The notes under the pieces: generated by a model
What the model saw: the letters and a program-made list of their open reading frames with translations, nothing else
Told to the model about the DNA's origin: nothing
Database searches by the model: none
From: Tillandsia leiboldiana
Lineage: Eukaryota > Streptophyta > Magnoliopsida > Poales > Bromeliaceae
Reading direction: 5' to 3'
Length of the DNA stretch: 64,000 nucleotides
Assembly: GCA_029204045.2 (NCBI GenBank)
Contig: CM055081.1
Location: 8,721,878 to 8,785,877, forward strand
Program-made: the position numbers and the translations under genes
In this document: one piece after another, positions 11,796 to 24,900 of the stretch
Position numbering within the stretch: the stretch's first letter is position 1
Layout of the letters: every line of letters begins with the position of its first letter

Positions 11796-13757
11796 ATCTT
11801 TAATAATTAAACCAGGTGACATTTTTATGTTTGGTTTAAGAGGTCTTAAATTTTGTGGTACCAATGAAATGAGATTCGAAATTATATGAGCATGTTAGTT
11901 GACTAAACTAGTATATTATATTCCATTAATTAATAAGCCCTTTGGATCATATTGTTGGTAAAAGAGTATATATAGTTCTCTTTTTTCTTTTCTTTTTTTT
12001 TTCTTGTTAAGAGATATTATGAAGCCATGCATTTGAATGATATTAGTGTGATAGATTAGATACCATTTCACAATTATTTTATCGTTAACAGCCACATATT
12101 AATTCGCGGCTTTGGTCCACGCACGTAACCATAGAGCTTAAATAATTCCTCAATATATATGATCAAATGAGAAACTCATTAATTTGTTAAAGAAACTAAT
12201 TTAGTACTATCCGTACTACATCATGTAGTTTGGCTTTAATTTCAACATTTTCACCAAATAGGTGAGGTTCGAATATTGCATAATTCAAATATGTCAATGT
12301 CAAGTGAAAATTAGTCAAATATTTTTTGGAACACTCCCACATTTTTCTAATAAAGAATTATATGCTTTAGACACTTTCAAATGAGGTTACTTTGATTCGC
12401 CATGTACGATTTACCCGGTATATATCTCCAAACTCTTTTCTAGGAGTCTAAGACTCTTTTTTAAATTTATTTAACAATAATCAAACAGCTAAGCATAAAA
12501 GTTTATAGACCAAATCTTAATATGATCTCTTAATATGATCTCAATTGAAAGATCTTCTTTTGAGGAAAGAGATTTGATACAATGTATCTATATTTGTTTC
12601 TTTTCATGTTGCTTTTTTTTTTTTTTTTACCTTTTTTTATTTTTTTCCATTGAAATGATAAGCAGCGTCTGTACAATAGGGTATGAGAAAAGTAAGTAGA
12701 AGAGGACCACTATAATGAGATGGTTTGGTAATTAAAACAATAATAGTAGTCCTTGTAAGGAAAATTTTTAACTTGTTATGTATATTGTTGATATATGAGT
12801 TTTACAAGAAAACTTTCGCTAGCTAGACGACTAGAGAAAGAGAGAGATGTGATTGCTATCTAACGAGCCATCCACTTAAATTTGGACCACATTACAATAA
12901 AGTGGTCCTCAATTGATTCGATCAGTTACCCTTTAGGATTTATCTTCCGTCAAATAATTTCATTCCTTTCCACAAAAGAAAAAGTTGAGAATATATCGTC
13001 ATACGATCGTACAAGAAACCAACAATTTATATATTAAATACTGTTAGTATGTAAGCGAATTCAACACTATCAAACTGAAACATACATATTGAATGATCCT
13101 GTCACATAATACAAATCTACTAGAAACAAAATAAGCATGAACAAACTTTGGCAACTTGTTAAGTATGCAAAGCTTAGGCATCGACATTATCAGGCTTCTT
13201 AATTCACCGACAATTCTATCAAAAAATATTTCAAATCAATTTAATGAGATAGGTATTAGAGCGCTAGATGCACTGCATCCTTATTACTAGACAAATTAAG
13301 GGAGACGAAACATTTAATGCATGAGGTTGCTTTTTAGCTATCATTCTTAACTTTGGTTACATTAGGTGTAAGAGATAGACATTAGAACCTAATCCTTTAT
13401 GGTGAGATTAAGTAGTAGTCGATCAAATTAAAAGCCATGTAATATTCATAACTTCTATTCTTCAACAAGAATTCATAACTTATTTTAGAATTTAATTAAA
13501 TAGTGAAAGAATTAAGGTTCAAATAACCCAACTCTTCATAGACATATAGAAGTCTAAACCAAAGATTCAAAAATATTTTTTTAACAAATTTATTATTTTA
13601 ATATAGTGTTGAGATAGATTGGTACAATTTGATATTCAATAATGTTTTTTGTTCTTTTCGAACGAATTTTACTATTTGACAGTTGAAAGTGATTTTTAGC
13701 GCAGTGAAGAAACAAAAATAAATAAATAAAAAATAAAAATAAAATTCTATACATAAA
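11796..13757. other. Gene-free AT-rich region
   Basis: AT-rich DNA with T runs near 12615-12650. No coding region or convincing element was recognised. Confidence 0.55.
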
Positions 13758-14164
13758 GGCCCTGTTTGGATTGGGCTTAGAACAAGAAATAGGGGGATAT
13801 CCCTCTTGTTCTATCAAACGCACCTGGAATCAACCAGTATAGTTTGTTTCAGTATAACTAGAATAAGCTGGAATTACTATTCTCACTCTTCCCAACCACC
13901 CTCTTACTTTTTCCTTATAAATATTCTCTCACGTCTACGGAGACACCCTCTTTCACTTCATTATTACATAATAAAGTTGAGGGCAAAAAGATAATTTACC
14001 CCAACTAATACTCTTTATTTATTTTATTCCTCGTTATCATAACAAACACAAAATCTCTTATTCCTGAAATCATCCCAAACGTTTTTTGTACACTAATTCC
14101 GTATTTTATACTTATCCCTGGATTAGCTAGTTCTGTCTTAACCCGTTACCAAACGGACCCAAAG
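13758..14164. mobile_element. MITE-like element with GGCCCTGTTTGG ends
   Basis: The left end is GGCCCTGTTTGGATTGGG and the right end is CCAAACGGACCC, whose reverse complement is GGGTCCGTTTGG. This is a common terminal design of plant TIR MITEs of about 400 bp. An exact target duplication was not found, so the superfamily is left open. Confidence 0.6.
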
Positions 14165-15046
14165 TGTTTACACTGTCCATTTGTACAATTCTGTGACGTA
14201 TTCCTAAAATTTTTCAAATCAGCATCTTGGAGCATCATATCAAAGATATTAACTCCATGCAACTTTGAAAAATAGAGCAAAAGATAAGATAAGATGTTAA
14301 TTGATAACTCCATGCGTCTAGATCCTCCTCATTACAAGATGATTCTCATATAGTGATGGCACTTTTTAGCTAACAAGTTGCAACATCACCCATCTTATAC
14401 ATAGGGTCATGTTATTATATGATTAAATATGGTCAATATTTGATGAATAAAGTAAAATTATATTTACGGCCTAAATTTGATCAGATTTAATAAATTCAAT
14501 GCATTCTCAATAATAGCAACCTCAACTTGATGGTGCGTACTACTAAGCCCATGCATGGTTTTGGGAGATTAATTTTAAGGTGCCCTATTTGGATTCAACC
14601 TAGCTCCATGCATGCATGGTTAAGGAGTAGTTCGTGCTATATATATGTATTAGCATTTTTATAATGTTTTAAGGAGAATGAAATGAACTACTACTTAATT
14701 TTTATGTATGGTTGGATAATTAATTAATTAGACACAACATTTGGCTATGGGGTTAGTGGTGAATGACACTAAAAAAATAAAAAAACAAATGGATTTGGTG
14801 ATAGTAATAATTGTGCTAGAGAAAAAGAAGGAAAGCACGGTTGGTTAATTTCAAGGAATGGTGCTTTTCCCCTGGGATTTTCTCTTTTTGGTAATGGGTT
14901 TGTGACTAACTCCAATATCTATGAACAGAGGTTAGGAAGATTTGAGTTGTCAATGAGAGCAAAAGGCCATGTCATCAATAGAAATAGGTAAAATTCATTG
15001 TATTAGTGTAAAAAATATTTTGGTTCTTTTGAATATATTACACTTA
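14165..15046. other. Gene-free AT-rich region
   Basis: No gene or element recognised between two MITE-like elements. Confidence 0.55.
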
Positions 15047-15464
15047 GGCTATGTCTGGTTTGGGCATAAGCGAAAATTGATTATTCCGCGAATAAGTATA
15101 AGTTAAGTACAAGCAAGAATTATAGTAATTTTGTATTTGGTTGAGTATAAAAATTGTACCGGAATAAAAAAAATTGTGTTGGGTAAGTTAAAAAGAAATA
15201 AGAATAATAGAGGAGATTAAAATTTATAAAATAAAATAAAAAAATTTAAAATTTTATAATTTAAAAAATTTTAATTAAAAGTAATAATAATAAGCAACAG
15301 GTGGAACAGCTATTCCACCTGTGGGGTGGAACAGCTGTTCTACCTTTATACCGGAATAACCTGGTATGGGAGGAACAGTTGTTCCCCCCACACTTAAATA
15401 CTGTTTGGGTATAAAGGGGGGATAACCCCCTTATCCCCCCTTATACCGATTTCCAAATGAGGCC
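15047..15464. mobile_element. Tourist/PIF-Harbinger-like MITE
   Basis: The left end GGCTATGTCTGGTTTGGG and the reverse complement of the right end GGCCTCATTTGG are imperfect inverted repeats. TTA flanks both sides (15044-15046 and 15465-15467), the 3-bp duplication expected of PIF/Harbinger elements. The inner part repeats GGAACAGCTGTTCC-like palindromic words. No coding capacity. Confidence 0.65.
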
Positions 15465-15528
15465 TTAGTAGTTTTCGATTCGAAAACAAGACCTGAAATA
15501 AGATCTTGTTACGGTCTTATTTTTCAAA

Positions 15529-16120
15529 CACGTTTGGTTTGGATAGAAGCAGTAGTTTTCGTCTCTCTGAAATAAGTTGGTATAAGATTGAAACACTGGT
15601 TCCAGTTTTTTACCGAAACAAGCTTAATCCCACTACAAAATAAGCTTAATTAAAATAAATATAATTTTAATTATTATATTAAATTTTTAATTAATTTAAT
15701 ATTTTGACTAATCTAATTATTTTATTAACTAATTATTTAACTATTAGATAATTAACTAATTAATTTATTAAATTATTTGTAGTTAATTAAATTATTTATT
15801 AATAATTAATAATATTATTTATTGTTAATTATTTTATCAATTAATATTTAGAATTATCTAGCAATAATTAATTAAATAAATTAAATTATTATTTAATTAA
15901 TATTATTATATTAATTAATTAGATAAAATATAATTAATTTAAAATTATAATTATTTTTATTCTCGCTATTTTAATCTAACTATTCAAACATTATTTTTCT
16001 TATATTCAGAAACAACTAGAAATTTTCATCCAAATACAAAATTAATCTTATTCATATTTATTCTTGAATTAATATTTATTTTTAAAATAAACAGTATTAT
16101 TTTATATCCGAACCAAACAT
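15529..16120. mobile_element. AT-rich foldback element (tentative)
   Basis: CGTTTGGTTTGGAT on the left is matched by ATCCGAACCAAACAT on the right in inverted orientation. The interior is almost pure A/T with many TTAATTAA-like words. Target duplications cannot be seen. Confidence 0.45.
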
Positions 16121-16689
16121 AATGGTTGAGATTCTCTAAATTGAATTGCAAGCCTCTCGTGCGTGGACAACAAATTTTGGAATTCGTCGGTGCCTGCATA
16201 GGACGATGTACCAATTTTGTGTACGGATTGAAACATTCAACATTGCCCTCCCCCGGCATAATGTCGTGTGTCATGAGGTTACAAGCCCGCTGGGGTCCAG
16301 ATTCCAATTTAAGCAACAGTCCTATTGGCTGATGACGGTTGATAATAATAAAAGAAAAAAAAAAAAAAAAAAAAACTCGCACCCTTAAAATGGTGATCAT
16401 TTCATCTCTTGGGATGAAAAATAATTTATTATTAAAATATTAACTAAAAATATAATAGAAACCCAGAAAACTGGGCCAAGCGATTAAGTTTTAATTCGGC
16501 CTCTTACGGGCTGCCAAGGCAAAGTATTTTAGGCCCACTAAAAAATTGGGCCTTCGAAGTCCAACTTAAAAAAGGTACAGGCCAGCTATGTGAAGAATAG
16601 GGCCCAGCTTGTTCCTTTTGTTCGGCCGATTAGGCCCATTTGTGATCTTGCTTATTTATGTACCAATCTGGCCACGTGTCTCAATTGGA

Positions 16690-17100
16690 CTCAACCCATC
16701 TGAACGTTAGGTTTATTGTGAAAATAGTCTTTCCCAATCAATTCACTTAAAACATACAGACACAAACGCCCACGGATTGGCTCTGATATCACTTGTTGGA
16801 TCATTGGCGACAATCATTAATCCCAAAAATCTCGTGCTGTTAGAAACACGCAACCAAGTTACTTAAAGCGTACAGACACATCGCCCAAAAATCTCAATCG
16901 GATTTAATTTATCTGAACGTTAGATTTATTATTAAATCTTTTGTCGTTAGATTTATTATGAACCGCAATCTCACTCAGCTTATTGAGTTCATGCAACCTA
17001 ACTTAGTCTCTTAACTCAAATTTAAGAGCTCCTAAATTCATCTTGATGCATTACCATTAGGATACAAACTAATTATGTCGGCTTGTTACACTCTCACAAC
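16690..17100 (-). mobile_element. LTR-like repeat with tRNA-Met-type primer site, rearranged
   Basis: On the minus strand, a segment ending in AATGATCCAACA is followed by TGATATCAGAGCC (about 16783-16796), which resembles the primer-binding site TGGTATCAGAGCC used by many plant LTR retrotransposons. The segment (about 16797-17100) matches the repeats at 25682-25916 and 55272-55485 in patches (GGGATTAATGATTG, TCTGTACGCTTTAAGT, TTGAGTCC). A second copy of some of these patches at 16690-16780 is out of order, so the locus is rearranged. Confidence 0.6.
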
Positions 17101-18018
17101 AATTGCGAGTCCAGAAGCAATTTACCCTCTCTTCTTCCATCTCCATCCCCCTTCCAATGAGCTAAAGAAGCAACATTAATTATTTGTCTAGATAATCATA
17201 TTTTTTTTAAAAAAAAAAAATTGAGAAAACAATAATATATTACTCACTTTATTTATTTATTTTAAAAAATTAATTAAAATTATAAAATAATTATGCTTCT
17301 AATTTAAAATATCAAATATTATTTATTATTATTATTTTTATTATTTAGACTAAAAATAATTAATATAGCTTTCTAAATTTTGAAAAAATTATTTTTAAGA
17401 AGGATCCCACCTTATAGTTGAAAAATTCTTCTCCTTCTAAGAACAGGGCCAAAGCGAACGCTCAAAAAAGGAATAAATTGAATAGGCCGGCGCATAACAT
17501 AAATAATCAATCAATCAATCAACTACTATGATTTAGTTTAATTAACCAAGTGGTCCTTCATTTGGCCGTCCATGTCGACCCCCACATTTCTTTAATGTTC
17601 ACCGTTTATTATATGTTTCTATCACCAACTAAGACAACAACTCTTTTACATATAAGAATTTAAAATAAGATTGTTAGTTTCGTTTTGTTTTTGTCAATGA
17701 GATAATTTATGCTATTTAATTATTTTTAAAATTAAATTTTGTATTCTTCTTTAGTTTGTATAATTTTTAAGTGATCACAACTCATAAAATTAATAATTTT
17801 TTATAATATTATAAGGTGGATTTGTGATAGATGAATTACTAGATATTCTTTCATCTAAAAAAAATATATTTTTTATTTTAAAAAATATAATTTTTATATA
17901 AATAGTTGCAACTTTCATATTAAAAAATGAAATATTCATTTGAAATAATATAATTTTATCTTAGCAGTATAATTTTATTATTTTTTTTTATAATAATGAT
18001 GATACATAATATTTTTTA

Positions 18019-18055
<37 letters not shown>

Positions 18056-18590
18056 TTATTCTTTTTGTCCGTAGGGCCGTGAAGCTGTGCCACTTCTGCC
18101 ATGTCCGTGCATGCGCGCGTGACATTGAGCCCATCAGACACAAAAACGTTAGTACATTGCTCTTCTGGCTGAAACCGTTCTTATTATCTCCTTCACAAAA
18201 CTATTTATTCCAGATCTATCTTGTATCCGTCTTTTGCGAAGATACAGATAGCAGGTTCTTCCTCCTAGCAGCATATCATTCTTCTTTTTCCGGGTGCCGA
18301 CTATAATATTCATTTTAGCAACTCCATGGCGTTTGCGTGGGCATGGGATGAGTGCGGGCATGACAGGAGCGAACGCCATGTCGAGAGGTGACACTTCGGT
18401 GAGGTCCATGATCACGGCAGATGAAGTCAAAAAAAAAAATAAAAAAAATAAAAAAATTTGGATAAGTTTTTTAAAATTTCATATCAAAAACTGTAAAAAT
18501 AAAAAAGTTAACCCACTATCCACAAAACTCAAAATGGACAGATTTTTTATGCAAATTGGGAAGATAAAATAAGAATAAAAACAAAATAGC
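17101..18590. other. AT-rich region upstream of the D-Ala ligase gene
   Basis: A (ATT)n run lies at about 18023-18056. A less AT-rich patch at 18065-18425 has overlapping short open frames on both strands with no recognised similarity. The rest is A/T runs. Confidence 0.5.
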
Positions 18591-18673
18591 ACCACTCGTG
18601 AGGTGCAGTGTAGTGTAGTGTAGTACTGTAGTTGTTGAGTGTTAGTTGGAGTTCCGAAGTGGAAGGAAAAAGA

Positions 18674-18987
18674 TGGAGCCAATGAAGAAGACGACGATTC
18701 CGCGGTCGTTTTCCTCGCGCGCTCTCGTATTCCCCCTCTCATTTTTTCACAACAAAGCGAAACCCCCAGGTGCTCCACAACTCCACTTCCCCTCACCTTC
18801 TCCCGCAACCAAAACCATAGCTCTCCAATCACACCCCTCTTCTTCCTCCTCCTCCTCCTCCTCCTCCCATGGCGTCCCTCTCTCGGTCCTACGTCCCCGG
18901 CCGCGCCATCAATGTCCCCGATCGCCGCGAGCCTCGTCGGATCGCGCGATCGAGGGCCCTGGCTTTGAGCCCGGCCCCGGATTGTAG
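18674..18987 (+). other. Possible upstream ORF overlapping the DDL start
   Basis: An ATG at 18674 opens a 104-codon frame, rich in Ser and Pro, that runs past the assigned DDL start (18869) in another frame and stops at 18987. If transcripts begin before 18674 it would be an overlapping upstream ORF that reduces initiation at 18869; if transcription starts later it is irrelevant. I keep 18869 because only that frame continues into the ligase. Confidence 0.35.
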
Positions 18988-21900
18988 GGCTTTGGTGGGG
19001 CGTGGGCTCGTGGCGCGAGCGCCGCGAGCATCGGCGGAGTTAGGCGCCGTGGTTGAGGAGAGGTGGAGGAGGAAGGAGGAGAGGGGGGTTGGAGAGGAGG
19101 AAGAGGAGGAAGGGAGGCCTCTGAGGGTCGGATTGGTGTGCGGCGGGCCTTCGGCGGAGCGCGGGATCTCGTTGAACTCGGCGAGATCAGTGCTCGATCA
19201 CATAGAGGTGACCGTTGCTTTGATTGGAAGTGTCAAGTGTTCACTTCACTGCTTCTATTCCTTAATTCTTTGATTACTTAGCCTGGGCATGTGAGCATGT
19301 TAAGAAAGGATCAACTTTTACTTTTACTCTCTCCCTGTTTACACCTGACCATCTGAAGAACGGATTAAATTTTAACCCCCCCCTTTTTTTTTGTTTTGTT
19401 TTCATAAGCAAGGAGGATTAAGGATGTGCGTTGTGCATCCATCTCTAAGCTGTAGTATCTATTATTAAGTGGCCCAGAGTGGACCATTACATGCTGTTGA
19501 TGCAATTCCTCCTCCATTATAGCTGAAAAAACAATAAATTTGATCACTTGTTCGGTTTTGGATATATAATTTGGGTTTGTTATACAACAATAACTTAATA
19601 TATATCTCTATTTCTTAATCAATCAATCGACTTTTCAGATGAAGAATGTAGTAAATGTATTCGTTGCAAAAGTTGTATAATACAACTGCAAGTTTCGGTA
19701 AATAATTTGTGCCATTCAATCTTCTGATATCATTACAGGGAGAAGATTTGCTGGTCAGCTGTTTTTATATTGATAGTGATATGAATGCATATGCAATATC
19801 GCCGGCACAGGTTAGTGAACGTGATAATGGTCTTCTAACAAATGTGGGATTTTATACGGCTATTATTTAACCAATGTAATTTCATATGTTTGAGAGATTA
19901 TATACACTTGCCTGCTGATGATTCTTATGACTGAGCTCCATCATGTGTTTTGCCATGTTCGTATCCGTACCTTTTACAGTGGCAAAGGCGTATATGTTAT
20001 TAAATATTTCCCCCAGTAGAATAAGAGTTCATGACACTATTTCCTGTTTGTTTTTTTTGGCATTTCACAGTTATACTCTAATACGCCTGCAGATTTCGAT
20101 TTCAAACTTGAAAGGTCTGCTCATTTCTTTGCAAACTTTTCCCTATTTGATCATTATAACATATTTTGGACCGATGTGCTTTCTCCTTTCTTTTTTGCAG
20201 CCTCGCCCAAAGCTTTCACTCTCTATCTGACTTTGCACAGCATCTTGCTTCCTCTGTTGACATAGTATTCCCTGTCATCCATGGTCGTTTTGGTGAAGAT
20301 GGTGGCATTCAGGTCTGTGTGATGGAAGGCAAGCAAATACTATTGCAATCTGCTATATTTAGATAGAATAATATTCGGATAGAGCATTTACATGAGAAGA
20401 ATATTGCTAACACATGCATTAGAATGTATTTCATGTACTCTGCATCCTTTGTGCTGCTATCTCATGGCTCCTGCCTTTCCTGGATGTGGACTTGGATGCT
20501 GGAGTCACAGTGCAGAACATGAATGTCTTAATTTAGATTAGATTATATAGCTACACACATGCATAAATGCATCCCATACATTTAATTTGATCAGCATATC
20601 TAGTCTGCGTGTTGGTATATTTAGGAGCTCTTGGAGAAAGCAAATGTTCCATTTGTCGGTACATCCTCAGCAGAATGCCGCCGAGCATTTGACAAGGTAC
20701 TCTATATGCTTTCTCTTTCTTTTTGAATATGTTAGATGGCAGGCAATTTTGTGATGTTGTATTTTAGTCGTGCATTGATTTGAACTTGATACTTGCTTTT
20801 GGGGGGCAAATTCTAAATGTTTACTATCTGTTTTCCAATCTTGATGATCTTTCTTGGGAGAAACCTTGTCTTCTCTTTTTTGTTGCATGAAAGTACAGTA
20901 ATAGGCTTTTTAACTATATGTAACTCTTTAGTCAGGATAGGCATCTTTTATCACAGTTTTTCTTCGTTACTTTTGACAGAGTACTGCCTATCGTGGCATG
21001 TTCCTATAATGACCAGCATGGCATGTTTCTGTGTTATGTGCACCACCTTGGAGCAACAAATGCTTAGTTAGATGATCCCCAATAGTACACTCAGTGCATT
21101 TATCTGTTGATCAGCAAAGCTGTTCATGGTATTTGACCAATAGATAACTAGATATGCTTTCAGATTTCCTAAAGGAACTTTGAGCCAAATATTGGTTTAC
21201 TTTACAAAAGGAAAGCATGTCAAATCTTGCGAAGATAAGTCCTAAATTAATTCATTAAAATATGAAGATATGTCTGTTGTTCATGAACATGGTTCAGGCA
21301 ATAATAATCCTAGTTGATTACTACCTGTTCTGTCAAGTTCTTGTCCTGCTCATGGTGAGCAATTGGCAGTTGAGACTTCTTCGTGGTGTAGTTGAACGGA
21401 GCTCAACTCATCTGCAATGTGTTAAGTTCTTCATGAAATTTATATATTTCACAAATAGGAACTAGGAAAAGAATTAATCGGCAGATAAAAGAGGGATGTT
21501 TGTTCTTTATATCATGGATATTAAGTGCCTTATATAAATCATGATGCACATACACTAAGTGCTCCAATATTTTATAGTTTTCACTATTAGACTATTAGTG
21601 CAGGTAACATCCATATTTCTCTCATTATCTCAGCATCAGTTTCAATTTATCTTAGATAATGGAGATTTAAACAAATATTATTGATCTCTCTCTCTCTCTC
21701 TCTCTCCCTCTCTCAAAAGGATGAGATTTTTTATTTGCCTTTTCCAATTTGATGTCTGATTGAATTTTAAGCTCATGCTCATTGTACTAATGTGTTTATC
21801 TATACTTTCATTTGATATGTAGTACAATGCTTCCTTGGAGCTCAACAAACTGGGTTTTGTGACGGTACCTAGTTTTCTTGTGAAGGTTTGAAACTAAACT

Positions 21901-24900
21901 GTTATCTTTTGTGAGACAAATATATTGTGTTTATCATATATATTTGTCATGATATAATTACCTGAAATTGCATATTATTCTGGTAAACGTTTGCGACCTT
22001 ATTTGTATTTGCTCATATGTATGAGAAGTTTGCATCCTTCTTTTTTTTTTTCCTCTTTATTGTATTCAGCTATGTTTTTGTTGAAAAAATAGGAAAATCA
22101 TATAGATAAGGCAAAACTGGACCAGTGGTTTGAAAGCATTGATCTGAACAAAGAAAATGGCAAAGTTGTGGTAAGGCATGATTTGCTGCTTGGTTTAAGC
22201 TTTGAATATCTTTATTGGGATACAATCATAGAGGTAGGTCGTCACGCTTGTTATGACTGATTTCAAGGTCAAGCCAACAAAGGCAGGATCAAGCATTGGG
22301 GTTGCAGTGGCTCGTGGTGTTGATGATGCCATCAGAAAAGCTGTCAGTATAATTTCAGAGGTAAAGAAATTTCGGTATCACCTTTCGGAGTAAACATGAG
22401 ACTGGAATGGCATATTGAACCTTTTGAATTCCTGCTGGCAACAGGGTATTGATACTGAAGTTCTTATTGAAGTTTTTCTGGAAGGTGGTAGTGAGTTTAC
22501 AGCAATTGTCATCGATGTTGGGACAGCTACTGATTGCCAGCCTGTTGTTCTTCTCCCAACTGAAGTAGGTTCTCTATCACGTAGTTAATCTTTTTGGTTT
22601 AACAGTAGAAAGCTAGGTTAAGTTTGTGTTTTAAAGAACTCATTGGTGGTGGTGGCATACTTCTTATTCCACCATATTTTTTATTGATGCCTTATTGATG
22701 TCCTTCATACCACAGTTACCACTATATATCAACTCTTTTGCTATTTCTTGCTTGAGCTTTTACTCCATCTCTTTGAGTACTTTATTTTGAATCTAACTAT
22801 TTCAAATTATTCTATGATAAGCCAACAATTTCAAAGAACTTTATATGATAAGCCAACAATTTCAAAAAAACTCTGTATAAAGTATAAACCCAGCCAATGA
22901 TCCTATAATCTTGAGTCCAATAATTCTGAAGTACTTTTACATGATAAACCAATATTTGACTCTCTATATTCATTTAGCAATAATTAACATAAACTGAATT
23001 ATCTCTAGTCATCTTTATTCAAGTGTTTGGATGTCTTATGGGTGCTTTATCGCATTCTCAACTCGTGCTAATCCACAGTTCCATTTAGAAAGAAGTTTTG
23101 TAGAAATTTCTTTAGCAAATATGAGAACAATATTAAATATCTATACGAGGTTCTTTATTATAAAGCAAAACATGACTTAGAAAAAGCATGCTTGCCTTTT
23201 TTAATCATTCTGACAGTTTATCTGAATTTATATATCTGAGGATCTGCAGAAAAGTTATTGGGACATTGAGAGTAATGAAGTAATTTTAAAAATGTATCAA
23301 AAGTGATAGAGAATTTTCCTTTTGCAGGTAGAACTTCAATTTTGTGATGATAATAATGTCCAGGAGGATACAATATTCAACTATCGTAGGAAATATCTTC
23401 CCACGCAACAGGTACTGGAATGTAGATGAATTTCTATTAGTTTTTTAGCTTCTGATAAAATCCATTGCTCACAGCCCTGTTTGTATGATTTCCTCTTTTA
23501 ACCTCTGCCCTGGAATTAATTCTCTTGCAGGTTGCTTACCATACTCCTCCACGCTTTCCAACTGATGTAATTCAATGTATAAGACAAGGGGCATCCCTAT
23601 TGTTTCAGCGGCTTCATCTGCATGACTTTGCTCGGATAGATGGCTGGTTTTTACCTGCTCCTGATAGTATGCTATCATCAGTAGAAAACAGTAACAGATT
23701 TGGAATAACTAAATGGGGTACCATCATTTTTACTGACATCAACTTGGTAAGAAACTTGAGTAGCATAGAGTTTCTTTGTTGTTTCTTGTTTGTGGCTTAA
23801 TCTCAACTTTATGCTGTTTGGAACTCTTAAATGTGCATAATTTCTCTTTCCAATCTGAATGTAGATAAGCGGGATGGAGCAAACCAGCTTCTTATTCCAA
23901 CAGGCCTCCATGGTACTGATACTGATGCTTATATATTTTCATATTTAATTCAAATTTTTGGGATGGTTTATCTGATCCAAGTCCCTAAGGGTTAGATGGG
24001 CATGACTTATTCATAAACTTATTACCTCTCTCAGTGTGCAGAATTGCTTTTCTTGGTTTTCGAACATTGCTTTTGCTATGTCTTCGTGAGTAGCATGTCT
24101 AATTGATTACTGAACTACTGTTCATGGATGGAGATGAACACTGTTTGTTTGTTCACTAGATATTGATACTTGCTTTTAGCACGAGTTATTATGCATAAAC
24201 ACTATCTAATTATTTAAATTTTATCAGTGTCTTGTTTCTTAGTTACCCATCTTCTTGAGTTTAGCCGTACATAAATTCTTTATCTCAGGTGTTGATATGA
24301 TACAAGAAATTTCCATTTTTCAGGTTGGGTTTTCTCATTCGCAAATCCTCCGTACCGTTATCCAACATGCTTGCTTGCGATTTCCTTCTCTTCTTCAACG
24401 CAGTAATGCATGGAATGCCTTATCTAGAAATCTGCGATCAGCACAAAATACTGAATTCATTTCAAGAGATAGGGGAACTCAAAAGGTATTCGTCGTCTTT
24501 GGAGGAGAAACTTCAGAACGTCAAGTATCGCTCATGAGTGGGACAAATGTCTGGCTTAACTTGCAAGGGTTTGATGATGTAAGCCCTTAAAACTGAGTAA
24601 AAGCTCGGTTCTATTTTGCTTGGTATTAAATTATTAGCTACAAAAAATTCCTGCTTAATTTCCATTGGTACATGAGCCCATGTTTCTAACATTTGTGTTC
24701 CTTGTTTTGCTTATTTTGTGGTACCAGAAATGGTGGTTGCAAAGCAAATTTTTCTAATATAAGATAATTTATCATCTATAATCAAAACCTAGTACATAGA
24801 TCTTCATTTAGCATTCTATCAAATAAAATACATATCTCATAATAAATTCAAAGGAATGAGAAACAGTACATATAGAAAACTTCTGCCTCTCTTGTGCTTC

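Noticed and set aside
18149..18430. 93-codon minus-strand frame before the DDL gene
   Set aside because: No similarity recognised and a competing frame on the other strand; treated as chance.
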